Assembly (NCBI RefSeq): GCF_003721565.1
Contig: NZ_RJJE01000017.1
Coordinates: 1,290,636 to 1,354,635, forward strand
Length of the DNA stretch: 64,000 nucleotides
Direction of reading: 5' to 3'
From: Rufibacter immobilis
GTDB lineage: Bacteria; Bacteroidota; Bacteroidia; Cytophagales; Hymenobacteraceae
Shown here piece by piece: positions 43,478 through 51,436 of the stretch; the first letter of the stretch is position 1; each line of letters begins with the position of its first letter. The translations under genes and the position numbers were made by a program. The notes under the pieces are model-generated. The model was not told where the DNA came from. It did no database searches and worked only from the letters and a program-made list of their open reading frames with translations.

Positions 43478-43597
43478 ATGGCTGCTTCTTTCCCCTTTCA
43501 GTGGCCCAATCGCCTCCTGAGGGAATACCGTAATGTCCGGAACAACCTGAAAGCCACCTTCCTTCGCCGTAAAATCAACTTAAATCTCATTTTATAA
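43478..43597 (+). CDS. possible 39-aa basic peptide
   Basis: A short frame beginning at an ATG 4 bp after palindromic copy 25, translated MAASFPFQWPNRLLREYRNV then a basic helix (RRKINLNLIL at the end). The Arg/Leu pattern could be amphipathic. No ribosome site, homology or conservation can be shown, so it may be chance. The rest of this gap (43598-43711) is AT-rich and shows nothing else. Confidence 0.2.
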   Translation: MAASFPFQWPNRLLREYRNVRNNLKATFLRRKINLNLIL

Positions 43598-43711
43598 AGC
43601 CTATGAAGATTTTAAGAAAAATATTTTCATTTTCTAAGTATTTTTTAAACCTTACTGCTTTACAACACCGTAAGTACCGGAGATACAGAAACTTAACACA
43701 ACGGTCAAAAA

Positions 43712-44308
43712 ATGGGAAAACAGTACATTTTATCCAGAGTAGTTATCTTGATGGTAGCGGTTGGGCTTAGCAGCTGCCTTGGGTTCAAGAACCGGAAATT
43801 CGGCTCCGATTACAGTTACACCGGAGCTTTCCACAAGTACAAGACCTTCAATTTTATTACCCACGCCTCTGCTGAAGACAGCTTAACGCTACAGCAGTAC
43901 AACATCCTTAAAAAGTACATAAAGGAGCGGCTGGAGATCCAGGGCTACGAGTTCACTGAGAAGAAACCTGATCTGCTGGTGAGTTACTACCTCTACTATG
44001 ATGACCTGAACATGAAAGGCTATGAGCAGGAGGAATTTGATATCTGGCTCATGAACAAACCTGAGGAAGAGCTCAAAGAGCATGACCCTTACCGACCCAT
44101 CAAAATGTACATGAGCCAGGGCACGCTGCTGGTGACTTTGTTAGATCACAAGAAGCAGAACGCCGTCTGGCAAGGCTATACCTCCGGCGTCATGGCCGAC
44201 CGTACCACCGAAAGCACTGCCTACCTCAACCGCGCCGTAAGAACCATATTTGACCAATACCGGGTCTTCCGGAAAGGCTACTTGCGTGAAACCTCTTACT
44301 CCAATTAA
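43712..44308 (+). CDS. DUF4136-like lipoprotein
   Basis: A 198-aa lipoprotein (signal ending in LSSC, Cys22) with a DUF4136-type domain: GAFHKYKTFNFITHASAEDS, KKYIKERLEIQGYEFTEKKP and LLVSYYLYYDD. The middle part KMYMSQGTLLVTLLDHKKQN and WQGYTSGVMADRTTES completes the fold. The family is widespread in the envelope of Gram-negative bacteria and has no established function. Single gene; a strong hairpin follows about 150 bp later. The ATG gives a clean signal peptide. Confidence 0.82.
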   Translation: MGKQYILSRVVILMVAVGLSSCLGFKNRKFGSDYSYTGAFHKYKTFNFITHASAEDSLTLQQYNILKKYIKERLEIQGYEFTEKKPDLLVSYYLYYDDLNMKGYEQEEFDIWLMNKPEEELKEHDPYRPIKMYMSQGTLLVTLLDHKKQNAVWQGYTSGVMADRTTESTAYLNRAVRTIFDQYRVFRKGYLRETSYSN

Positions 44309-44346
44309 ACCATTCCACTAGAGCAGACCAATCACAGAAACATTCC

Positions 44347-44382
44347 GTTTAGCGGCTCTTTTTCCAGAAACAGCCTTAAAAC
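44347..44382 (-). repeat. palindromic element copy 26 (asymmetric)
   Basis: GTTTAGCGGCTCTTTTTCC then AGAAACAGCCTTAAAAC. Confidence 0.8.
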
Positions 44383-44462
44383 AGCGGTAACCTAATATAT
44401 TGAATCTCTGAATGTTTGATTGCTGCGCATTTTGCTGTGGTTATCTAACTTTATAATACGGC

Positions 44463-44503
44463 GGGCTGGCACTATTCTACAAGTGCCAGCCCGACGTATT
44501 TTT
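44463..44503 (+). terminator. hairpin with T-run upstream of the decarboxylase gene
   Basis: CGGGCTGGCACT pairs with AGTGCCAGCCCG, then GACGTATTTTTT. It probably ends transcription of the DUF4136 gene. Confidence 0.8.
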
Positions 44504-44564
44504 TATGCCTTGCATCTACAGAGATAGTGATATTTCACTACTTTGGACATGTAATTCCTATTTC

Positions 44565-46034
44565 ATGTCAACTCCCCCCTTAGAACCTACGCTGCGTCAC
44601 CTGGAGAACCTCTCCCAAACCTTGGAACCAAATTTTGCTGAAAGGGCACTGGTACAGACCGCCGTGGAACAGTACCTCCAGACGTTTCTCACCCAACTCC
44701 CCACGCTTCCCTCTTACACCGCACAGCCAGAAATGGGTGGCGGCCTGCTGGAGAGTCCTATTGCGGAAGAACCTGTTCCGGTGCAGGAAGCCCTGCAGCT
44801 CCTGAAAACTCAGGTAGATACCCCGGGCCTTAACCCCGCCTCTGCTGGGCACATGGGCTATATTCCGGGCGGAGGACTTTATTATGCGGGCTTAGGCGAT
44901 TATCTGGCAGCCGTGACCAACCGGTACGCTGGCTTGTTTTACTCGGCCCCCGGGGCGGTGCGGATGGAGAATATGCTCCTGCGCTGGATGGCTGGCATCA
45001 TTGGTTTTCCCGAGGATGCGGCAGGTAACCTCACCTCCGGCGGAAGCATCGCAAGCCTTATTGCCCTGGCCACCGCCCGTGATGCCCACCACATCTCCGC
45101 GGCCCTCATCCCCAAAGCCGTCGTCTATACCACCGCCCACGCGCACCATTGCTTGGACAAAGCCCTCCGGATTACCGGCTTAGGCGAATGCCCGGTGCGC
45201 CACATTGCCATGGACGCCCAGTTCAGACTCCAGCCAGATGCGCTGGAAGAAACGATTGCCCAAGACAAGGCAGCTGGGTTCACGCCCTGGATCATCATTG
45301 CCTCGGCAGGCACCACAGACGTGGGCGCCGTTGATCCGCTGCCCCAGATTGCCACCATTGCCCAACGCCACCAGCTGTGGTTCCATGTAGATGCCGCCTA
45401 CGGCGGATTCTTCGCCCTGGCTCCGTCTGGGCTGCCTACATTGAAAGGCATAGAACAAGCCGATTCTGTGGTGATGGACCCGCACAAGGGGCTCTTTATT
45501 CCGTATGGTTTGGGAGCGGTACTGATCAAAAACCGGCAACAGCTGGCCCACACCCACCATTACCAGGCCAACTACATGCAAGACACGCTCTCTGCCACAG
45601 AGGAAGCCTCCCCCGCCGATCTGTCGCCGGAGCTGAGCAAACACTTTAGGGGCCTTCGGCTTTGGCTACCGCTTAAATTGCACGGGGTGGCAGCGTTCAG
45701 GAGTGCGTTGGAAGAGAAACTGCTCCTGGCCCAATACGCTTACCAACGGCTTCAGGAGTTGAAGAGCTTTGAGACGCCGGTAGTGCCCGCTCTGTCGGTG
45801 GTAATTTTCCGGTACCTGCCTTCCGAAGGGTTCGACGCCAACACCTTTAATCAGCGCCTGATCAGGGCGGTGCAGGTAGATGGGCGGGTGTTCCTGTCTT
45901 CCACTATGCTGGGCAACAATTTCATGCTCCGGATGGCGATCCTCTCGTTCAGGACCCACCAGACAACCGTTGATCTGGCGCTGCAGATTTTACAGGAAAA
46001 GGTGTTAGAACTGGAAGAGAACTGGCAGGAATAA
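44565..46034 (+). CDS. PLP-dependent group II amino acid decarboxylase
   Basis: A 489-aa decarboxylase of the aromatic-amino-acid/glutamate decarboxylase superfamily. GHMGYIPGGGLYYAGLGDYL and NLTSGGSIASLIALATARDA precede the cofactor site. WFHVDAAYGGFFAL holds the Asp that binds the PLP nitrogen, and the Schiff-base lysine is K308 in VMDPHKGLFIPYG. The substrate (aromatic amino acid, Glu, Asp or diaminobutyrate) cannot be told from the sequence. The ATG at 44565 (MSTPPLEP) fits the family; an upstream frame would start inside the preceding terminator tail. The gene stands alone. Confidence 0.87.
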   Translation: MSTPPLEPTLRHLENLSQTLEPNFAERALVQTAVEQYLQTFLTQLPTLPSYTAQPEMGGGLLESPIAEEPVPVQEALQLLKTQVDTPGLNPASAGHMGYIPGGGLYYAGLGDYLAAVTNRYAGLFYSAPGAVRMENMLLRWMAGIIGFPEDAAGNLTSGGSIASLIALATARDAHHISAALIPKAVVYTTAHAHHCLDKALRITGLGECPVRHIAMDAQFRLQPDALEETIAQDKAAGFTPWIIIASAGTTDVGAVDPLPQIATIAQRHQLWFHVDAAYGGFFALAPSGLPTLKGIEQADSVVMDPHKGLFIPYGLGAVLIKNRQQLAHTHHYQANYMQDTLSATEEASPADLSPELSKHFRGLRLWLPLKLHGVAAFRSALEEKLLLAQYAYQRLQELKSFETPVVPALSVVIFRYLPSEGFDANTFNQRLIRAVQVDGRVFLSSTMLGNNFMLRMAILSFRTHQTTVDLALQILQEKVLELEENWQE

Positions 46035-46039
46035 CCTTT

Positions 46040-46079
46040 CCGTTTAGCGGCTCTTTTTCAAAAAAGAGCCGCTAAACGG
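46040..46079. repeat. palindromic element copy 27 (perfect)
   Basis: CCGTTTAGCGGCTCTTTTT and AAAAAGAGCCGCTAAACGG, lying between convergent genes. Confidence 0.9.
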
Positions 46080-46090
46080 AGTTAGATAAC

Positions 46091-46666
46091 TTAATATTTG
46101 GTGCTGAGCTTGAAAGCAGCTTCTTCCTCCACCCCCACCAGCGGGAACTCCCCGTCTTTGAGGAATTTGTCCTGGCGTTTGGTCAGGAGGGCCAGGTTGT
46201 CCAGCTCTATGTGCCAGTCAAAATTCTCCTGGTTGAGGTAAAGCAGGGCCTGGCTCACCACTTCGGGGGAGGTGTCTCCTAAGGCCAGGGAGAGGTGCGG
46301 CATCCAGATGCTGGGGTGGTAATGTTTGCCTATTTCCTGGCAGAAGGAAGCAACGGCTTCGTGCAGCTGCCCATGGAAACGGTTCACGCCCTGCGTCCGG
46401 ATCACGGGGATATACAGAACAGGTTTCGGACCCGGGAAAACGCCCAGGCCGGTGGTATTGATCCTGAACTTGCAACAGATGCCCGCCGCGTGCCCCAACG
46501 TCTGTTTTAGGTTCTGTAGACTTCCATCGTTCACGGTAAGCCAAGTCAAGTGCGGGTACGGGGTAGTTTGCACCTCCTTCAGCCCAAATTCCCTCTCTAA
46601 CCTATGAATCAGGCTGTTCATGCGGTCAGTACTTTCTGCGTCAAGCAAAGATACAATGGCTACCAT
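46091..46666 (-). CDS. 2'-5' RNA ligase/2H phosphoesterase family protein
   Basis: A 191-aa protein of the 2H phosphoesterase fold, with its two catalytic HxT/S motifs in PYPHLTWLTV (about residue 42) and WMPHLSLALG (about 124). The start MVAIVSLLDAES is the first beta strand. These enzymes act on cyclic phosphates or ligate RNA ends; the in vivo substrate is usually unknown. A longer frame from 46702 was rejected because its extra 12 residues are encoded by palindromic copy 28. No partner gene adjoins. Confidence 0.8.
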   Translation of the reverse strand: MVAIVSLLDAESTDRMNSLIHRLEREFGLKEVQTTPYPHLTWLTVNDGSLQNLKQTLGHAAGICCKFRINTTGLGVFPGPKPVLYIPVIRTQGVNRFHGQLHEAVASFCQEIGKHYHPSIWMPHLSLALGDTSPEVVSQALLYLNQENFDWHIELDNLALLTKRQDKFLKDGEFPLVGVEEEAAFKLSTKY

Positions 46667-46682
46667 AGAAGGTAAGTTTAGC

Positions 46683-46718
46683 ATTTTAGGCCTTATTTTC
46701 AAAAAACGGCCTCTAAAC
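46683..46718 (+). repeat. palindromic element copy 28 (asymmetric)
   Basis: ATTTTAGGCCTTATTTTC then AAAAAACGGCCTCTAAAC, just upstream of the 2H phosphoesterase start. Confidence 0.75.
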
Positions 46719-46895
46719 GGGGCTGTGTCTCTGAAAGAACGATGAAGTGCTTCTATTGTTTGCGTTACCTTTCATTTCACCCTCATGACTCATTTCTTAG
46801 GATTTCTGCAGCTGTTAAATTACACGTGCAACGCAATGACTAACTCCAGCAAGAACAAGAGGTAAATCAGACTCTTTGGCTGCCTTAAAATTCAC

Positions 46896-46903
46896 TACCT
46901 TTG
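46896..46903 (+). promoter_or_regulatory. Bacteroidota -7 element for the ABC-F gene
   Basis: TACCTTTG, 21 bp before the ATG at 46925. Confidence 0.65.
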
Positions 46904-46924
46904 CGGTTTGAGAAGAATTGACCA

Positions 46925-48850
46925 ATGATTTCCATAAATAACCTTAACTTCCATTTCGGGAGCCGCACCCTGTACGAAGACGCCAACCTGCACATCAAAC
47001 CCAAAGACAAAATAGGGTTAGTGGGGCTCAACGGAACAGGTAAATCCACTTTGTTGCGCCTACTGGTGGGCGAATACAAGCCTGATGCGGGCAGCATCCA
47101 GATGAGCCGCGAAACCACGCTTGGTTTCCTGAACCAGGACCTTCTGTCTTATGATACGCATGAGAGCATCCTGAAAGTGGCCATGCAGGCCTTTGAAGAA
47201 GCCATACAGCTGCAGCACAAGATTGACGAGGTGCTCCACGAGATGGAAACCAATTACCAGGACGAGCACATAGACAAACTGGCCAAGCTGCAGGAACAGT
47301 TTGAGGCGCTGGACGGCTATAACATACAGGTGAAGGCCGAGGAGATTCTGGAAGGCTTGGGCTTCAGCACGGAGGAACTGCAGCAGCCGCTCCGTACCTT
47401 CTCCGGGGGCTGGCGCATGCGCGTGATGCTGGCCAAAATCCTCTTGCAGAAACCCTCGCTCCTGCTCCTGGATGAGCCTACCAACCACCTGGACCTACCG
47501 TCTATCAAGTGGATTGAGAATTATCTGAGCGCGTATGAAGGCGCCCTGGTGATTGTTTCCCACGACCGGGAGTTCCTGGACCGGACCACCAACACCACGG
47601 TAGAAGTGTCCGGTGCTAAACTCAATGTGTACGCCGGTAACTACAGCTTTTATCTGGAGGAAAAAGAGCTGCGCAACGAGATCCAGAAGGGAGCCTTTGA
47701 GAACCAGCAGCAGCAGATAAAGCAGGCCGAACAATTCATTGCCCGCTTCAAAGCCAAGGCTACCAAGGCCAAGCAAGCCCAGAGCCGCATGAAAATGCTG
47801 GAAAAGATGGACCGCATTGAAGACGTAGCCGCCGATGCCCCGGTAGTGAACTTCAAGTTCCAGTTCACCGTGCAACCGGGCCGCCACATCCTGCGCCTGG
47901 AGGACATGAGCAAAAGCTACGGCGAGAAACTCATCTTCCGGAACACGCACGTGAACATTGAGCGCGGCGACAAGATCGCTTTGATTGGCGCCAACGGGAA
48001 AGGGAAATCTACGCTCATGCGGATCATTGCCGGCGATGAACCTATTCAGGGCAACCGCCAGTTAGGACATAACGTGATCATGGCCTTTTACGCGCAGCAC
48101 CAGCTGGAAAGCCTCAACGTGGAGAACGAGATACTGCAAGAGATGGTACAGGCGGGCAGTAAACGTACCGAAATGGAATTACGCGGCGTGCTGGGTTCCT
48201 TCCTCTTCACCGGCGACACCGTTTTCAAAAAGATCAAAGTCCTCTCCGGGGGCGAGAAAAGCCGCGTGGCCTTGGCCAAGACCTTGATCTCAGAAGCCAA
48301 CTTCCTGCTCCTGGATGAGCCTACCAACCACCTGGACATGCAGAGTGTGAACATCCTGATCCAGGCCTTGCAGCAGTATGAGGGAACTTTCGTGGTGATT
48401 TCCCACGACCGTTACTTTGTGGAGAACGTGGCCAACAAGATCTGGTACATTGAAAACCATGAGCTGAAGGAGTACCCCGGCACTTACCATGAATACGAGT
48501 ACTGGATGGAGCAGCGCGAGAAAGATGGCAAACGGAATGCCCCAACAGCCGCAACCGCTAAAGCGGCTCCCAAACCCAAGCCCACTGCCAGCCAGCAGCA
48601 GGAACTGGAGCAGGAGCTTAAAAAGGCAAACCAGAAACTGAAACAGGTGGAAGGCTTGGTGAATGAGCTGGAAGGCAAACTGAAAAACTGCGAAAACAAA
48701 CTCGCCCTGCCCAGCACCTACGCAGACCCTAACGCCCTGCATGAAGCCACCCAGCAGTTCAACAAGATCAAGGCCCAGCTAGACAAAGAACAGGCCACTT
48801 GGGAACAGCTTATGGAACAGGTAGACGAGCTGGAAAGCCAGCTGAAATAA
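46925..48850 (+). CDS. ABC-F family ATPase (Uup/YdiF-like)
   Basis: A 641-aa cytoplasmic protein with two ATP-binding domains and no membrane part, the ABC-F layout of ribosome-associated translation factors. Walker A motifs are GLNGTGKST (34-42) and GANGKGKST (near 353). Signatures are FSGGWRMRVMLAK and LSGGEKSRVALAK, each followed by LLDEPTNHLD. The linker between domains is charged and helical. A C-terminal coiled coil (about 560-641, rich in Glu, Lys and Gln) matches Uup-type DNA/RNA-binding tails. Single gene, ended by a terminator at 48856. Confidence 0.92.
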   Translation: MISINNLNFHFGSRTLYEDANLHIKPKDKIGLVGLNGTGKSTLLRLLVGEYKPDAGSIQMSRETTLGFLNQDLLSYDTHESILKVAMQAFEEAIQLQHKIDEVLHEMETNYQDEHIDKLAKLQEQFEALDGYNIQVKAEEILEGLGFSTEELQQPLRTFSGGWRMRVMLAKILLQKPSLLLLDEPTNHLDLPSIKWIENYLSAYEGALVIVSHDREFLDRTTNTTVEVSGAKLNVYAGNYSFYLEEKELRNEIQKGAFENQQQQIKQAEQFIARFKAKATKAKQAQSRMKMLEKMDRIEDVAADAPVVNFKFQFTVQPGRHILRLEDMSKSYGEKLIFRNTHVNIERGDKIALIGANGKGKSTLMRIIAGDEPIQGNRQLGHNVIMAFYAQHQLESLNVENEILQEMVQAGSKRTEMELRGVLGSFLFTGDTVFKKIKVLSGGEKSRVALAKTLISEANFLLLDEPTNHLDMQSVNILIQALQQYEGTFVVISHDRYFVENVANKIWYIENHELKEYPGTYHEYEYWMEQREKDGKRNAPTAATAKAAPKPKPTASQQQELEQELKKANQKLKQVEGLVNELEGKLKNCENKLALPSTYADPNALHEATQQFNKIKAQLDKEQATWEQLMEQVDELESQLK

Positions 48851-48855
48851 TTTGA

Positions 48856-48893
48856 GCAAAACCTCACGGCCTTACACGTCTGTGAGGTTTTGC
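48856..48893 (+). terminator. terminator-like hairpin after the ABC-F gene
   Basis: GCAAAACCTCAC pairs with GTGAGGTTTTGC. Its right arm runs into palindromic copy 29. Confidence 0.75.
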
Positions 48894-48934
48894 GTTTAGG
48901 GGCTGTTTTTCCAAAAACAGCCCCTAAACGCAAA
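48889..48934. repeat. palindromic element copy 29 (perfect, extended)
   Basis: A perfect core with flanking symmetry TTTGC/GCAAA. The left flank is shared with the terminator hairpin. Confidence 0.9.
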
Positions 48935-49055
48935 GGAAGCTTACCTGAATCACTTGCAGGACACGATAACCTCACCACAAGGCGTTCTGTGACCAGAGAC
49001 GGTCTAAGTCTACAAAAGCACAATCAATAATAAACGCGCTACCCAAACGCATTAC

Positions 49056-50384
49056 ATGATACCAAAGAAAAATTGGAGAACTAGTCTCTTAACAATCCTA
49101 CTGGCTGCCGCCACCGTGTCGGGCTGTGTTCCCGTGGAGGGCACCGGCTCTGGCACCGGAGCAACGGGTTACGGCGTTTCCCTGCGCTATGATGATGCCG
49201 TGTACGCCTCAGATGTGCGCTCGGTACAGTTGTACACTCAGAATTACAACGTGGGCGATGTGCTGGCGCCGCCGGTGGTATCCATTGCCCAATCCAGCCC
49301 CCTCACCCTGGAGTTCGACCGTATGTCGGCGCCGCGGGCCCGGGCGGTGGTCAAGCTTCACCACTGTGACGTGAACTGGCAGCCTTCCCAGCTCCAGCCG
49401 CTCCAGTACGTGCAGGACTACAATGAATTTTTCATCATGGAAGTGGAGCCCTCTGCGGGTACCAAGGTGCCCTACTGGCACTACCGCTTTCAGGTACCAC
49501 GCGTGAAATTGAGCGGAAACTACGTTCTGGAGGTCGCTGAGGAAGGCGGTAACCTGTTGCTGAGCCGCAGGTTTGTGGTGTTTGAGGAAAATGTGAACGT
49601 GGTCATCAGGCCGGTGGCTACCCCGGGCGCCGGCGACAGGTACGTGCGACAACAGATGGATTTCAACATCTTCTATGCGCAGTACCCGCTGGTGAACCCT
49701 GCCCAGGAAATAAAGGTAGTGCTGCGCCAGAACCACCGCTGGGACAACGCCAAATATTTCACCCGCCCCACCTTTGTGCAGGAAGCGCAGCGCCGCCTGG
49801 AGTACCAGCTCTTTGAAGTGGAACAGTCTTTCCTGGGTCTGAACGAGTTCAGGGCCCTGGATACGCGCAGTGAGCGGTTCAGCGGCATTGGGGTGGAGCG
49901 CCGCGATGTCACCACCAGCCCCGACCGCGTGTTTGCAGTCACCGGGAAAAGCCGCGCCCAACAGGCCTACAGCACCCAGCCAGACGCCAACGGGAAGTTC
50001 CTCTTCGGGAGCCGCGAGTACGGCAACGCCCCTCTCAACGCCGATTACCAACAGGTCACCTTCCAACTGCACGCTCCAGAACCCGCCCCCGGTCCGGTTT
50101 ACGTCTACGGCGGTTTATCTGACTGGCAACTGCAGGAGCCATACCGGCTGACGTATGATGCCGAAAAGCAGCTGTACACCGGTTCTGCACTCCTGAAACA
50201 GGGATACTATAATTACTACTTCGTCATGAAAGGTGCCAATGGCCAAGCCGATGCCCGTTATTTTGAAGGCAGCCACTTTGCCACTGAGAATGTCTATGAC
50301 GTGCTGGTGTATTACCGCCCGCCCGGCACCCGTGCCGATCTCATCATTGGCTACTCCACTATCCAATTCAATCCGCAGAAATAA
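49056..50384 (+). CDS. type IX secretion plug protein (DUF5103), lipoprotein
   Basis: A 442-aa DUF5103-type protein. A signal ends in a lipobox VSGC (Cys24), so it should be lipid-anchored. DUF5103 proteins include Plug, which closes the outer-membrane SprA channel of the type IX secretion system when idle. Conserved parts here include RSVQLYTQNYNVGDVLAPPV near the start, LKQGYYNYYFVMKGANG and the ending VLVYYRPPGTRADLIIGYS. The remainder is beta-rich, with a CBM48-like stretch (VYVYGGLSDWQL). Single gene. With gldC at 26.1 kb it indicates a working T9SS/gliding machinery. Confidence 0.88.
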   Translation: MIPKKNWRTSLLTILLAAATVSGCVPVEGTGSGTGATGYGVSLRYDDAVYASDVRSVQLYTQNYNVGDVLAPPVVSIAQSSPLTLEFDRMSAPRARAVVKLHHCDVNWQPSQLQPLQYVQDYNEFFIMEVEPSAGTKVPYWHYRFQVPRVKLSGNYVLEVAEEGGNLLLSRRFVVFEENVNVVIRPVATPGAGDRYVRQQMDFNIFYAQYPLVNPAQEIKVVLRQNHRWDNAKYFTRPTFVQEAQRRLEYQLFEVEQSFLGLNEFRALDTRSERFSGIGVERRDVTTSPDRVFAVTGKSRAQQAYSTQPDANGKFLFGSREYGNAPLNADYQQVTFQLHAPEPAPGPVYVYGGLSDWQLQEPYRLTYDAEKQLYTGSALLKQGYYNYYFVMKGANGQADARYFEGSHFATENVYDVLVYYRPPGTRADLIIGYSTIQFNPQK

Positions 50385-50427
50385 AAAGAGAAGGCTCCTT
50401 AACCGGTTAAGGAGCCTTCTCTTTTTA
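50384..50427. terminator. bidirectional terminator between the plug gene and the dehydrogenase gene
   Basis: A perfect 22-bp inverted repeat (AAAAAGAGAAGGCTCCTTAA and its inverse) with T-runs on both strands. Confidence 0.92.
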
Positions 50428-50432
50428 TTTCT

Positions 50433-50468
50433 GTTTTAGGCCTTTTTTCAGAAAAAGAGCCCCTAAAC
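50433..50468 (+). repeat. palindromic element copy 30 (asymmetric)
   Basis: GTTTTAGGCCTTTTTTC then AGAAAAAGAGCCCCTAAAC. It nearly equals copies 6 and 23, and like them it directly follows a terminator. Confidence 0.85.
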
Positions 50469-50469
50469 G

Positions 50470-51432
50470 CTATTTGGCTTTGGTTTGAAGATACGCTTTC
50501 AATTTGGCTACCAACACTTCATTAATCCGGAGGTAAGATTCCTGCGTCCAGCCGGCAATGTGCGGGGTAAATATTACCTGGGGGTGTTCTTCCAGATAAG
50601 CTAAACGGGACTGCTGTTCCGGGGTGAGGGTTTTCAGTTTTTCGTTTTCCAACACATCCAGCGCGGCTCCTTTTACCTTGCCGGCTTGCATGGCGGCCAC
50701 CAGCGCGGCATGGTCAAGAACTTCGCCGCGGGCAGTATTCAGTAGCCAAAACGGCTGTTGGAACCCCATCAGGACCTGCTCGTTGATGAAATGGTGGTTC
50801 TCTTTATTGTAAGGGAAATGAAGACTCAGCACTTGCGCCCGCGCCTGAATTTCTTCCAGGGTGGTAAGCCGCACATGCGGATAAGGGTTTTCCACCTCCT
50901 GTTGGTCAAAGGCCAGCACCTCACAGTCAAAACCCATCAGCCGTTTAGCGAAGGATTTCCCCATGTGCCCGTAGCCGATGAGGCCGATGGTTTTCCCCCC
51001 AATCTCCTCGCCCCGGTTTTCTTCCCGCAGCCACTGGCCCTGCCTAATCTGGCGGTCGCCTTGCGTAATTTTCCGGAACAGCGCCAGCAGCAGACCTAAC
51101 GTGTGGTCACCCACGGCGTCTCGGTTCCCTTCCGGGGCGTTGAGCAGGGTAATCTTCCTGGCCTCCAGCACGCCATCATCAATGTTGTCTACTCCGGCTC
51201 CGGCGCGGGCCACTACTTCCAGTTTAGGGGCGTGTTCCAGCAAAGCTGCGGTCACCCGCATCTTGCTGCGCACCACCAGCATGTGGTACTCTGGCAACAA
51301 AGCGGGCACTTCTTCTTTTTTGATTTCCGGTACGTACGTGACCTCCACGCCAAGCCCTTGCAGCATAGGCAGCAGGCTTTCATGCATGAGGTCAATGACC
51401 AGGCAACGGAACGGTGATTCTGATGAAGACAT
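50470..51432 (-). CDS. D-isomer-specific 2-hydroxyacid dehydrogenase (phosphoglycerate dehydrogenase-like)
   Basis: NAD-dependent dehydrogenase of 320 aa. The Rossmann motif is IGLIGYGHMGKSFAKRLM (near residue 148). The catalytic arginine lies in LNTARGEVLDHAAL, the glutamate follows in the next helix (DVLENEKL), and the histidine is in FTPHIAGWT. Its length without an ACT domain fits SerA-like, glyoxylate or related reductases, so the exact substrate is open. It is third in a leftward group, 4 bp after mgtE. Confidence 0.82.
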   Translation of the reverse strand: MSSSESPFRCLVIDLMHESLLPMLQGLGVEVTYVPEIKKEEVPALLPEYHMLVVRSKMRVTAALLEHAPKLEVVARAGAGVDNIDDGVLEARKITLLNAPEGNRDAVGDHTLGLLLALFRKITQGDRQIRQGQWLREENRGEEIGGKTIGLIGYGHMGKSFAKRLMGFDCEVLAFDQQEVENPYPHVRLTTLEEIQARAQVLSLHFPYNKENHHFINEQVLMGFQQPFWLLNTARGEVLDHAALVAAMQAGKVKGAALDVLENEKLKTLTPEQQSRLAYLEEHPQVIFTPHIAGWTQESYLRINEVLVAKLKAYLQTKAK

Positions 51433-51436
51433 GGTA

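Noticed and set aside
45640-45660. TTTAGGGGCCTT inside the decarboxylase gene, like an element arm
   Set aside because: It encodes a conserved HFRGLRLW stretch and has no partner arm. Similar arm-like words in hemL (17977), talC (12046) and the 2-hydroxyacid dehydrogenase gene (51222) are also explained by conserved codons.
46646-46653. TATCTTTG on the minus strand inside the 2H phosphoesterase gene
   Set aside because: It would force a start that removes the first beta strand of the fold. A six-base motif is expected about 30 times by chance over both strands of the window.
46667-46702. Upstream ATG extending the 2H phosphoesterase gene by 12 codons
   Set aside because: Part of the extra coding sequence is an arm of palindromic copy 28, and the family N-terminus begins at the later ATG.
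23341-50427. Using the palindromic elements themselves as intrinsic terminators
   Set aside because: Their T-tract lies inside the stem and no T-run follows the second arm. Separate, well-formed terminators exist next to many of them.
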